This document shows, one piece after another, positions 1 to 6,982 of a DNA stretch of 7,628 nt. Source of the stretch: an uncultured Mucispirillum sp. (lineage in GTDB: Bacteria > Chrysiogenota > Deferribacteres > Deferribacterales > Mucispirillaceae); assembly GCA_937890655.1 (NCBI GenBank), contig CALADT010000258.1, positions 1 through 7,628 of the forward strand. The letters run 5' to 3'. The notes below the pieces were generated by a model that saw only the letters and a list, made by a program, of their open reading frames with translations, ran no database searches and was not told the DNA's origin. Made by a program: the position numbers and the translations under genes. Position 1 is the stretch's first letter. Each line of letters begins with the position of its first letter.

Positions 1-1218
1 TGCCATAGTTATAATATAATCACTACCTTGTTTTAGGCTTTCTTTATTATAATAGATTATACTTGAGCGTTTAAAGAAATCATATGTGCCAAGTGGTGAG
101 AAAAATTTTGCACTACCACCTGTTGGTAATACATGGTTTGGCCCTGCAAAATAATCCCCTGCTGCTTCTGGAGAGTTACCACCTACAAATATTGCTCCTG
201 CATGACGGATTTTATTTATATGATTAAAAGCATCTTCAATATATAATTCTAAATGTTCCGGCGCTATACTGTTTGCTGTTTCACATGCTTCTTCTAAACT
301 ATCCACCAATATTATAGCCGAATGTTTTTTTAAAGATATTTCTGCTATATGTTTTTTTGGTAATATTTCAAGCTGTTTTAAAACTTCTTTTTCTATTGCT
401 TCTGCCTGTTTTTTATCCCACACTATTGTTATACTTGATGCTAGTTCATCATGTTCGCATTGTGCTAGCATATCAGCAGCTATATATTTTGGTTCTGCTT
501 TTGAGTCTGCTATTATTAATATTTCACTAGGGCCTGCTATCATATCTATATCACACACACCAAAAACAAGTTTTTTTGCCATAGCTACATAGATATTTCC
601 AGGACCTGTTATTTTATCCACTTTCTCGACAGATTCTGTGCCGTATGCTAAAGATGCAATAGCCTGTGCACCACCTATTTTATATATATTTTTAATACCA
701 CATATATCTGCTGATACTAAAACTGCACTATTTATTATGCCATTTGTTGCAGGGCTTACCATAGATATATTTTTAACCCCTGCTGCTTTTGCAGGTAATG
801 CGTTCATTAATACTGATGAAAAATAAGCAGCTTTCCCACCAGGAACATAAATACCAGCACTATCAAGTGGTGTTATTTTCTGCCCAAGCATAGCACCATA
901 TTCTGATTCTATAAGCCACGTTTTTTCCATTTGTAATTTATGAAAAGATAATATGTTATCATGGGCTTTCTTTATGGCTTCCACTAATTCTTTTGGTGTA
1001 TCTTCATATGCTCTTTTTATTTCATCTTTACTAACTTTTATATTATCTTTATTTATATTAAATTTATCAAACTTTAATGTATATTCAAAAAGTGCTTTAT
1101 CACCATTTTTTCTTATATTATCAATAATATCTGCTGCAACTTTTAAATAATCACCCTCTAAAATAGAGCCTCTATTTTTTATTTCTTTTAGTTTTTCATT
1201 ATTTTTATTTATTATCAT
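1..1218 (-). CDS. hisD: Histidinol dehydrogenase, 3' end cut by window edge
   Basis: This zinc enzyme performs the last two steps of histidine synthesis, oxidising L-histidinol through histidinal to L-histidine with two NAD+. The 406 codons from the ATG at 1218 to base 1 are open without a stop, and the family is usually about 425-435 residues, so roughly 20-30 residues lie outside the window. Visible hallmarks are PGGKAAYFSSVLMNA (about 126-140), IGGAQAIASLAYGT (181-194), GPGNIYVA (205-212), MIAGPSE (226-232), zinc-ligand positions Gln253 and His256 in AQCEHDE, the catalytic Glu321-His322 pair in IAPEHLEL, and ligand Asp355 in GDYFAGPNHVLPT. The remaining zinc-ligand His of the family is near the C-terminus and would be off the edge. 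The ATG overlaps the TGA of the upstream cyclase gene (ATGA, 1215-1218), with a weak AGGG at 1227-1230, so translation is probably coupled. No other his gene is visible. Family assignment is very secure. Confidence 0.97.
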   Translation of the reverse strand, partial: MIINKNNEKLKEIKNRGSILEGDYLKVAADIIDNIRKNGDKALFEYTLKFDKFNINKDNIKVSKDEIKRAYEDTPKELVEAIKKAHDNILSFHKLQMEKTWLIESEYGAMLGQKITPLDSAGIYVPGGKAAYFSSVLMNALPAKAAGVKNISMVSPATNGIINSAVLVSADICGIKNIYKIGGAQAIASLAYGTESVEKVDKITGPGNIYVAMAKKLVFGVCDIDMIAGPSEILIIADSKAEPKYIAADMLAQCEHDELASSITIVWDKKQAEAIEKEVLKQLEILPKKHIAEISLKKHSAIILVDSLEEACETANSIAPEHLELYIEDAFNHINKIRHAGAIFVGGNSPEAAGDYFAGPNHVLPTGGSAKFFSPLGTYDFFKRSSIIYYNKESLKQGSDYIITMA

Positions 1219-2294
1219 ACATCAAGCCCTACTATTTTACTTTCTGATGATATACCGTTTATTTTTGTTATTAAACTTTTAGCTTCATATAACCTGCTGT
1301 CTGCTAATTTTACTATATCTTCAAAAGTTTCGTATTTATCATCTTTTACAATTACAGCACCACCACAAAAACCAAACTTTATTTTTTCTTCATAAAATTC
1401 TATTTTTTCCACTGCCGTAACAATATTACTTATCATTTTATTTAATTCTTCATGGCTTACATTTTCTGTAAATAAATAAAACTCATCCCCTCCAAATCTG
1501 CCTAATATATCGTAATCCCCTATATTAGAACGGATTGTTACAGCAATAAGTTTCAGTATTTCATCCCCTGCTAAATGGCCTAATTTATCGTTTATATATT
1601 TATAATTATTTAAATCAAACATAATAAATGTAAACCCACGGCCGTTATTTTTATATTCATCAAAGCTAGATTTTCCTGTTAAATCAAATATAAATTTATT
1701 AGGCAGCCCTGTAAGATAATCAGTATTTGCCTGCATTTCCAGTAAAAATGCGTTATCTAATTTCTTTAAGGCAATAGATGCTATTAGTGCAAATTCTTCT
1801 ATAAAATCAAAATTATGGTCTTGAGTAAACCTTGTTTTATCACTGGAGAAAAACCCAAGTGCTGCAACTATCCTACCGTTATCTGTTATAGGCACTAATA
1901 CATATGAGAAATCCACATCTTTTGGCATTAACTGAAAATCTTTATGGATAACTGCTTTATCTGTCCCTGAACGTATTTCATCATCTAAAAAAGTATATGA
2001 AAAGGCTTCATCACTTAATATACATATCCTTGAGCTTCTGCCTGTATAATTTTGTGCAATAGATAAACTATCTCTACGTAAAAATAGGACTGCTTTTTCA
2101 ATATCAAATATTTCTTCAATATATTTTATAGGTTTATTATCAATTTCATCAAGATTATCACTTAATAGCATGGAAAACTGTATAACTTTAAAACCATGAT
2201 GTTTTGCTTCGTTCTCTTTTACACGCATAACCATACTTTCAAGTTCATTTTTTAAATCATAATTTTCTTTTAATAAATTACTAATATTTGACAT
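1215..2294 (-). CDS. GAF (DUF484-like)-GGDEF diguanylate cyclase
   Basis: Predicted 359-residue soluble diguanylate cyclase, making cyclic di-GMP from two GTP; no signal peptide or membrane segment is seen. Residues 1-32 are charged and coiled-coil-like. Residues about 35-182 resemble a DUF484/GAF sensor, with VLVPITDNGRIVAALGFFSSD (132-152) followed by RFTQDHNFDFIEEFALI. The GGDEF domain covers about 190-345: DYLTGLPN (192-199), metal-binding Asp227 in FDLNN, NDKLGHLAGD (235-244), an intact GGDEF signature at 268-272, and a degenerate ADSRLYEAK end (331-339). The RxxD inhibitory site expected five residues before GGDEF is G-D-Y-D, so the Arg is missing and feedback inhibition by c-di-GMP is unlikely at this site. 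The gene starts 21 nt after polA with a weak GGGG (2300-2303) five bases before the ATG, and overlaps hisD by 4 nt. The ligand of the GAF-like domain is unknown. Activity is inferred from the intact signature. Confidence 0.92.
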   Translation of the reverse strand: MSNISNLLKENYDLKNELESMVMRVKENEAKHHGFKVIQFSMLLSDNLDEIDNKPIKYIEEIFDIEKAVLFLRRDSLSIAQNYTGRSSRICILSDEAFSYTFLDDEIRSGTDKAVIHKDFQLMPKDVDFSYVLVPITDNGRIVAALGFFSSDKTRFTQDHNFDFIEEFALIASIALKKLDNAFLLEMQANTDYLTGLPNKFIFDLTGKSSFDEYKNNGRGFTFIMFDLNNYKYINDKLGHLAGDEILKLIAVTIRSNIGDYDILGRFGGDEFYLFTENVSHEELNKMISNIVTAVEKIEFYEEKIKFGFCGGAVIVKDDKYETFEDIVKLADSRLYEAKSLITKINGISSESKIVGLDV

Positions 2295-2315
2295 GAATAC
2301 CCCGCATATCTTTTA

Positions 2316-4703
2316 TTAAAGCTGACCCCAGTTACTGCCATATTCTCCATTAACTATTAACGGCACAGAAAGAGTGATAACTCCTTCCATTATCTTTTTC
2401 ATTTCCTGCATAAAACTTTCTGCAATAGATGATTCCACTTCAAAAATAAGTTCATCATGAATTTGTAAAATACATTTTGCATTAATACCGTTATCTTTAA
2501 TATACTTATTACACTCTATCATAGCAAGTTTTATTATATCTGCAGCACTACCTTGAATAGGTGCATTTATAGCCATACGTTCTGCACGCATACGCATATT
2601 TGCATTTCTGCTATTTATATCATGTATAAAACGTTTTCTGCCTAATATTGTGCTACAATACCCTTGAGTTCTTGTTTCTGTAATAATACTTTCTATAAAC
2701 TCTTTTACTTTTGGGTATAAGTTAAAATAGCCGTCAATAAAATTCTGTGCTTCTTTTCTTGTTACTTTTGTATCCCTTGCAAGCCCAAAGGAAGAAAGCC
2801 CATATAAAATACCGAAATTAACTGCTTTTGCTATTCTGCGTATATCATATGTTACTTCATCTATACTATTTAAATGAAATATTTTCATACCTGTCATAGT
2901 GTGTATATCTTCATTATTATTAAATGCTTTTATTAAGTTTTCATCTTTTGACATATGGGCAAGGATACGCAATTCTATTTGAGAATAGTCAAGGGACACA
3001 AGCTTATATCCATTTTTTGCAATAAAAGAGCTTCTTAATATTTCTGCATATTCGCCCTTTTGTGGTATATTTTGCATATTAGGGTTAATAGAAGATAGTC
3101 GCCCTGTGGCTGTGCCTGTCTGCTTAAATTCTGTATGTATTCTGCCGTCTTGTTTTGCAAACTCTATTAAATTTAATGTGTATGTGGAATAAAGTTTATT
3201 AATCTCCCTGTATTTTAAAAGTGATGAAAGTAGCACTTCGTGTTCTGGGTAATTAATTAATAATTCTTTTAGTGTTTCTTCATCTGTTGAATAGCCACTT
3301 TTATTCTTTTTAACACCTTTTAATAATAGTTTTTCATAAAGATATGCAGATAACTGTTTTGGAGAGTTAGGGTTTAACTCCTGCCCTGCTATATCTTTTA
3401 TGGTATTATATGTTTCTTCAATACGCACTTGAAGTTTATTTGCCGTATCTTCTATTCCTAATTGGTTAATTAATATACCTTCCTGTTCCATTTCTGATAA
3501 TATATATGTTACAGGTAGTTCCATATTATAGTATAAATCTAATAACCCAAGTTCTTGTAATTTGCTTTCAATATTTTTTGATTTTTCATAAATACGTGCA
3601 AAAAACTCATTTTCTTTTTCATCTTTTAAAGGTTTAATACCCCCTGCATCAGGGTCAATTAAATAATCAGCAAGTAAAATATCTACTGCTTTTTCACTTA
3701 TTTTTACATTTTCTTTTATAAGCGATTTTATATTGTAGTAATATTTTGTTGTTTCATTATTATATTCATAATAGGAATTACTACCAACTATATATATTTT
3801 ATTATCATAATACACTGTTATTTCTGGGTCTTTCACCTGTTTATACTCTAGTGTTTTATGTTTTACTTCCACATTTAGGTTTGATAAGTGCTTATTTAAT
3901 TTATATTTTTCATAATATGATCTTAGTTTTACTTCATCTCGTTCCATATGGTTTGGCGTCATATTATCAATAAAAGCAAGCTCTACAAGTTTTCTACTTA
4001 AATATGCGTTTTCTTTGCCCTGCTCTATTTTCTCTTTTACTTTTCCTTTTAGTTCATCAATATGGGAAAATATATTATCAATAGTTTTATATGTATCAAG
4101 TAAAGTTTTTGCAGTTTTTGGCCCTATACCTGCTATTCCTGGAATATTATCAGCACTATCTCCCATTAATGCAAGCATATCAGGGATATATTCAGGGTAT
4201 AGCCCAAATTTTTCATACACTTTTTCTCTATCAATTACTTCATCTTTTTGGTAATCATAAATTTTTACTTTATCATTTACTAACTGATGTAAATCTTTAT
4301 CTTTTGTAACAATCCATACATTGTTTTCTATGGTTTTTGCAAGGGTGTTTATAACATCATCTGCCTCATAGCCCTCTACAATATAAATAGGGTAGCCGGT
4401 GTATGGAAGTATTTCTTTTAATAAATTTTGCTGAATTATTAAATCTTCCGGCATAGCCTGTCTTGTGGCTTTATAATCAGAATACATTTCATGACGGTAG
4501 TTTTTGCCTTTTGCATCAAAAATTATAATAATATCATTAATTTCAGGGTTATTTTTTAACTTATCTAAAACAGATAAAAATACATGGATAACACCTGTTG
4601 GCACTCCGTCTGCTGTTAAAGGTGGCACGTTATAAAAAGCTCTATAAATTACAGAGTTACCGTCTATTAAAACGGTAACATTATTTTTACTATTTTCTGC
4701 CAT
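2316..4703 (-). CDS. polA: DNA polymerase I with degenerate 3'-5' exonuclease region
   Basis: Repair and Okazaki-fragment-processing polymerase, 795 residues from the ATG at 4703. Residues 8-280 form the 5' nuclease (FEN) domain. Its acidic set is in place: Asp14 in IDGNS, Asp63 in IIFDAKGKNYRHE, Glu110/Glu113/Asp115/Asp116 in VEGYEADD, Asp135/Asp137 in TKDKDL, and Asp182/Asp185 in MGDSADNIPG. Residues about 390-795 form the polymerase: TGRLSS (533-538), motif A LDYSQIELR with Asp572 and Glu577, O-helix RRIAKAVNFGILYG (622-635; Arg622, Lys626, Phe630, Tyr634), and motif C QIHDELIFEV with His749 and Asp750. Between them, about 290-390 is short and I see no DxE or other proofreading-exonuclease motif, so proofreading is probably absent. 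The total is shorter than the roughly 930 residues of the E. coli enzyme. The ATG at 4703 shares its A with the ilvE TAA (TAATG) and gives the usual spacing to IDGNS. An in-frame ATG at 4724 would add seven residues (802 aa) and overlap ilvE by 22 nt. Neither start has a clear SD. Confidence 0.97.
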   Translation of the reverse strand: MAENSKNNVTVLIDGNSVIYRAFYNVPPLTADGVPTGVIHVFLSVLDKLKNNPEINDIIIIFDAKGKNYRHEMYSDYKATRQAMPEDLIIQQNLLKEILPYTGYPIYIVEGYEADDVINTLAKTIENNVWIVTKDKDLHQLVNDKVKIYDYQKDEVIDREKVYEKFGLYPEYIPDMLALMGDSADNIPGIAGIGPKTAKTLLDTYKTIDNIFSHIDELKGKVKEKIEQGKENAYLSRKLVELAFIDNMTPNHMERDEVKLRSYYEKYKLNKHLSNLNVEVKHKTLEYKQVKDPEITVYYDNKIYIVGSNSYYEYNNETTKYYYNIKSLIKENVKISEKAVDILLADYLIDPDAGGIKPLKDEKENEFFARIYEKSKNIESKLQELGLLDLYYNMELPVTYILSEMEQEGILINQLGIEDTANKLQVRIEETYNTIKDIAGQELNPNSPKQLSAYLYEKLLLKGVKKNKSGYSTDEETLKELLINYPEHEVLLSSLLKYREINKLYSTYTLNLIEFAKQDGRIHTEFKQTGTATGRLSSINPNMQNIPQKGEYAEILRSSFIAKNGYKLVSLDYSQIELRILAHMSKDENLIKAFNNNEDIHTMTGMKIFHLNSIDEVTYDIRRIAKAVNFGILYGLSSFGLARDTKVTRKEAQNFIDGYFNLYPKVKEFIESIITETRTQGYCSTILGRKRFIHDINSRNANMRMRAERMAINAPIQGSAADIIKLAMIECNKYIKDNGINAKCILQIHDELIFEVESSIAESFMQEMKKIMEGVITLSVPLIVNGEYGSNWGQL

Positions 4704-5629
4704 TATTTTACTGCGTATAGCCATTGACTGTATTTTTGGTTTTTGCCTTTTACAATATCAAAAAACATACTTTGTAGTTTAGAAGTTATTTCACCACGTT
4801 TACCACTACCTATAATTCTACCATCTAACTGGCTAATAGGTGTTACTTCTGCTGCTGTTCCTGTAAAAAAGGCTTCATCTGCCAAATAAAAATCGTCTTT
4901 AGTAAATCTTGATTCTATTACTTCATAACCTAAATCACGGGCAATAGTCATAATAGAATCTCTTGTTATACCCCTTAAAATAGAAGTCATAGGTGTAGTA
5001 TATATTTTACCATTTTTTATTACAAATACGTTTTCACCACTACCTTCTGCCACATAACCTTCTGTATCTAAAAATAGTGCTTCATCATATCCACTCATTA
5101 CTGCTTCACGTTTTGCAAGAACACTTGGCACATAGTTACCACATGTTTTAGAACGTGTTGCAGTGGAGTTTACATGAAATCTATTAAATGAAGATGTGCA
5201 TACTTTTATACCTTTTTCTAGTCCCTCTTGGCCAAGATATGCACCCCAGTTCCATGCAGCAATAGCTGTTTCCACAGGGTATGAGTGATCTATTTTTATA
5301 CCAAGACCACCATCCCCTAAATAGATAATAGGGCGTATATAACATTCTTCTAAATTATTTGCTTTTACAGTGTCAACAGTAGCCTGACAAAGCTCTGAAT
5401 GACTGTATTTTGGGTCTATCATAAATATTCTTGCTGAATCTAAAAGCCTTTGAATATGTTCATTTAAACGGAAAACAGCTGTGCCATTTTCTGTTTTATA
5501 TGCACGTATCCCCTCAAATACACCTACACCGTAGTGGAGTGTATGAGTTAATACTGATACTTTAGCATCATCTTTTGAAACTAATTTTCCATTCATCCAA
5601 ATTTTTGCGTTATCTGATACTGCTGACAT
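4703..5629 (-). CDS. ilvE: Branched-chain amino acid aminotransferase
   Basis: Fold-type IV PLP aminotransferase, 308 residues, matching the usual IlvE length. It interconverts valine, leucine and isoleucine with their 2-oxo acids using glutamate/2-oxoglutarate in the cytoplasm. Visible hallmarks are IWMNGKLV (10-17), LHYGVGVFEGIRAY (31-44), the PLP-lysine segment RSKTCGNYVPS with Lys161, EGSGENVF (195-202) with Glu195 in the position that contacts the PLP ring nitrogen, the TTPMTSILRGITRD segment (211-224), and FFTGTAAEVTP (254-264). The length, the GIRAY segment and the NWGAYLG region fit IlvE better than D-amino acid transaminase or PabC, which are shorter and differ there. The ATG has a strong SD (TTAGGAG) six bases upstream and follows gpsA by 17 nt. 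Its stop overlaps the polA start, so it appears to sit in the middle of the operon. Confidence 0.95.
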   Translation of the reverse strand: MSAVSDNAKIWMNGKLVSKDDAKVSVLTHTLHYGVGVFEGIRAYKTENGTAVFRLNEHIQRLLDSARIFMIDPKYSHSELCQATVDTVKANNLEECYIRPIIYLGDGGLGIKIDHSYPVETAIAAWNWGAYLGQEGLEKGIKVCTSSFNRFHVNSTATRSKTCGNYVPSVLAKREAVMSGYDEALFLDTEGYVAEGSGENVFVIKNGKIYTTPMTSILRGITRDSIMTIARDLGYEVIESRFTKDDFYLADEAFFTGTAAEVTPISQLDGRIIGSGKRGEITSKLQSMFFDIVKGKNQKYSQWLYAVK

Positions 5630-5635
5630 TTTATT

Positions 5636-5642
5636 CTCCTAA
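5636..5642 (-). promoter_or_regulatory. Ribosome binding site of ilvE
   Basis: TTAGGAG on the minus strand with a six-base spacer (AATAAA) before the ilvE ATG. It overlaps one arm of a perfect 12-bp palindrome, CTAATATATTAG (5639-5650), that also contains the gpsA stop codon. The same 12-base string ATATATTAGGAG precedes gpsA. Confidence 0.85.
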
Positions 5643-5646
5643 TATA

Positions 5647-6648
5647 TTAGTATGGCATTTCCACAATAAGTGGTCTAGTCATTAAATCTTTTACTGATTC
5701 TCTAGGGTCTTTTCTTTCATATATAATTTTATATACTTCTGTGCAAATAGGCATTTCCACACCACGTTCCACAGCTGCTAAATAAACAGCTTTTGCAGTA
5801 GGCACACCCTCTGCCACCATTTTCATAGTGCCACTTATTTCATCAATATCTTTTCCTTGAGCTAAAAGTTTACCTACACTATAATTTCTTGATTGTTCCC
5901 CTGTGCAGGTTAATACTAAGTCCCCTAAACCAGAAAGCCCTACAAATGTTTCACGTTTTGCACCATAAGCTAACCCAAAACGAGTGATTTCTGCAAGCCC
6001 TCGTGTAATAAGTGCTGCTCTTGCGTTATTATCTAGTGCCATACCGTCGCTTAAACCTGTTGCTATTGCTATAACGTTTTTAACAGCACCACCAACTTCT
6101 AGACCTATCATATCATCACTTGTATATACTCTAAAATAATCACAAGATAATGTTTCCTGCCACCATTTAGCAAGAGATGATGAGTATGACGCAATAGAAA
6201 CCGAAGTCGGTTTTTGTTGAGACAACTCTTTTGCAAAGGATGGCCCTGAAAGAACAGAATATTTTGCAGTTACTTCGCTAGAAATTACACTAAGCATTAA
6301 TTGTCCTGTTGCAATCTCTACCCCTTTTGTTGCAAGTAAAATGTTTTTACCTGTTAAATTTGATGCGTATTCTTTAGCCATAGCCCTTGTAAATTGTGAT
6401 GGCACAGACCAAATTATATATTCTTCTTCACTTTTTGCAATATCTTCCATTGGTTTTGCTGTAATATTTTTAGGTAATATTAAATCCGGTAAAAATACAG
6501 GGTTTACATGAGCCTCGTTTATAGCTTTTATAATTTCTTCTTCTCTTACATACATTACAACATCTCTGCCGTCTGCTGCTGCAAGAGTTGCTAATGCTGT
6601 TCCAAAACTTCCGCCACCTATTACTGCTACTGCTACTCTATTATTCAC
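5647..6648 (-). CDS. gpsA: Glycerol-3-phosphate dehydrogenase [NAD(P)+], GTG start
   Basis: Makes sn-glycerol 3-phosphate from dihydroxyacetone phosphate with NAD(P)H, supplying the backbone for phospholipids; cytoplasmic, 333 residues, the family's usual length. The N-terminal Rossmann fold has the dinucleotide loop VIGGGSFGTALA (9-20). Further hallmarks are WSVPSQ (80-85), LLATKGVE (104-111) with Lys108, LSGPSFAKE (133-141), the catalytic-Lys helix EVGGAVKNVIAIATG with Lys190, GLSGLGDLVLTCTG (237-250) with Asp243, and SRN (253-255). The start codon is GTG (6648-6646), supported by an AGGAGG six bases upstream and by the Rossmann loop beginning only about nine residues in; the first internal Met is residue 32. 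It is the first gene of the five-gene run, preceded by about 320 bp without a gene, so the main promoter should lie just upstream. Confidence 0.97.
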   Translation of the reverse strand: MNNRVAVAVIGGGSFGTALATLAAADGRDVVMYVREEEIIKAINEAHVNPVFLPDLILPKNITAKPMEDIAKSEEEYIIWSVPSQFTRAMAKEYASNLTGKNILLATKGVEIATGQLMLSVISSEVTAKYSVLSGPSFAKELSQQKPTSVSIASYSSSLAKWWQETLSCDYFRVYTSDDMIGLEVGGAVKNVIAIATGLSDGMALDNNARAALITRGLAEITRFGLAYGAKRETFVGLSGLGDLVLTCTGEQSRNYSVGKLLAQGKDIDEISGTMKMVAEGVPTAKAVYLAAVERGVEMPICTEVYKIIYERKDPRESVKDLMTRPLIVEMPY

Positions 6649-6654
6649 TTTTTT

Positions 6655-6662
6655 CCTCCTAA
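6655..6662 (-). promoter_or_regulatory. Ribosome binding site of gpsA, supports GTG start
   Basis: TTAGGAGG on the minus strand, six A residues before the GTG at 6648. It is the strongest SD in the window and fixes GTG as the start, since no in-frame ATG lies between it and residue 32. Confidence 0.9.
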
Positions 6663-6720
6663 TATATCTGTTATAATTATAAATTATGTTTTATAGAAGT
6701 ATAGACATTTTTTTTAAGAA
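6661..6720 (-). promoter_or_regulatory. Putative promoter of the gpsA-ilvE-polA-dgc-hisD run
   Basis: Two -10-like hexamers read on the minus strand: TATAAT at 6681-6676, about 14 bases before the SD, and TATAAA at 6695-6690, with a poor -35-like CTTAAA 17 bases further upstream. Such hexamers arise easily in DNA this AT-rich, so the position is only suggestive. The argument for a promoter here is mainly context: it is the only sizeable gap before the operon. Confidence 0.35.
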
Positions 6721-6850
6721 AATAAAGTATTTTTAAATAAAATATTCATATTATTTTAATAATTTATGTCTTTAATGGTTTAATAGGTATTTTATATTTA
6801 TTTTGCTATTAAAATTTTAGTTATTTCCATTATTTATTAATGTTCAACGT

Positions 6851-6876
6851 GTCTGTGAAAAAAAGTCTGTAAAAAG
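6851..6876. repeat. Tandem GTCTGTRAAAA, possible IS end
   Basis: Two copies of GTCTGT followed by A-runs begin at 6851 and 6865, 14 bp apart. They lie about 110 bp beyond the transposase stop codon. The CAGAC/ACAGAC-type sequence read on the minus strand is reminiscent of the TTTACA...GACAC-like tips of some IS256-family elements, which suggests, without proof, that this is the element's right terminal repeat. The opposite end and the target duplication are outside the window. Confidence 0.3.
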
Positions 6877-6897
6877 TAAATTCTATGTTATCCTAAT

Positions 6898-6947
6898 TTA
6901 AATATTATAATAAAATATTTTCTATGCTTATCAGATATAATATTTAA
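6898..6947. repeat. 12-bp perfect inverted repeat
   Basis: TTAAATATTATA (6898-6909) pairs with TATAATATTTAA (6936-6947) across a 26-base loop. It lies about 36-85 bases downstream of the transposase stop. The stem has only A/T pairs and no following T-tract on the minus strand, so it is not a convincing intrinsic terminator. It could be part of the IS end or simple AT-rich chance. Confidence 0.4.
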
Positions 6948-6982
6948 TGTCAAGTTTAGTTATTTATATTTTCCATCACTAT

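Larger units (their letters stand above)
6661..6982. other. AT-rich intergenic region, no gene seen
   Basis: About 320 bases between gpsA and the transposase remnant, made almost wholly of A and T runs with frequent stops in all frames. It holds the putative operon promoter (near 6661-6720), a tandem GTCTGT repeat (6851-6876) and a 12-bp inverted repeat (6898-6947). I see no tRNA, no GC-rich hairpin with a T-run and no riboswitch-like structure. Confidence 0.8.

Noticed and set aside
638..1150. Plus-strand open frames at 638-826 and 953-1150
   Set aside because: They lie opposite hisD, whose minus-strand translation matches the family throughout. The plus-strand peptides show no recognisable domain.
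3746..4309. Three plus-strand open frames opposite polA, rich in hydrophobic residues
   Set aside because: They are antisense to conserved PolA nuclease sequence; their Leu/Tyr/Ile richness is what AT-rich antisense codons produce, and no SD is present.
6198..6215. Hairpin AAACCG-AAGT-CGGTTT followed by T's, like a plus-strand terminator
   Set aside because: It lies within gpsA coding sequence (Lys-Pro-Thr-Ser-Val), the stem is only 6 bp, and no plus-strand gene ends there.
6661..6982. Riboswitch or small RNA gene in the intergenic gap
   Set aside because: The region is nearly pure A/T with no GC-containing stems or conserved aptamer-like segments that I can recognise.
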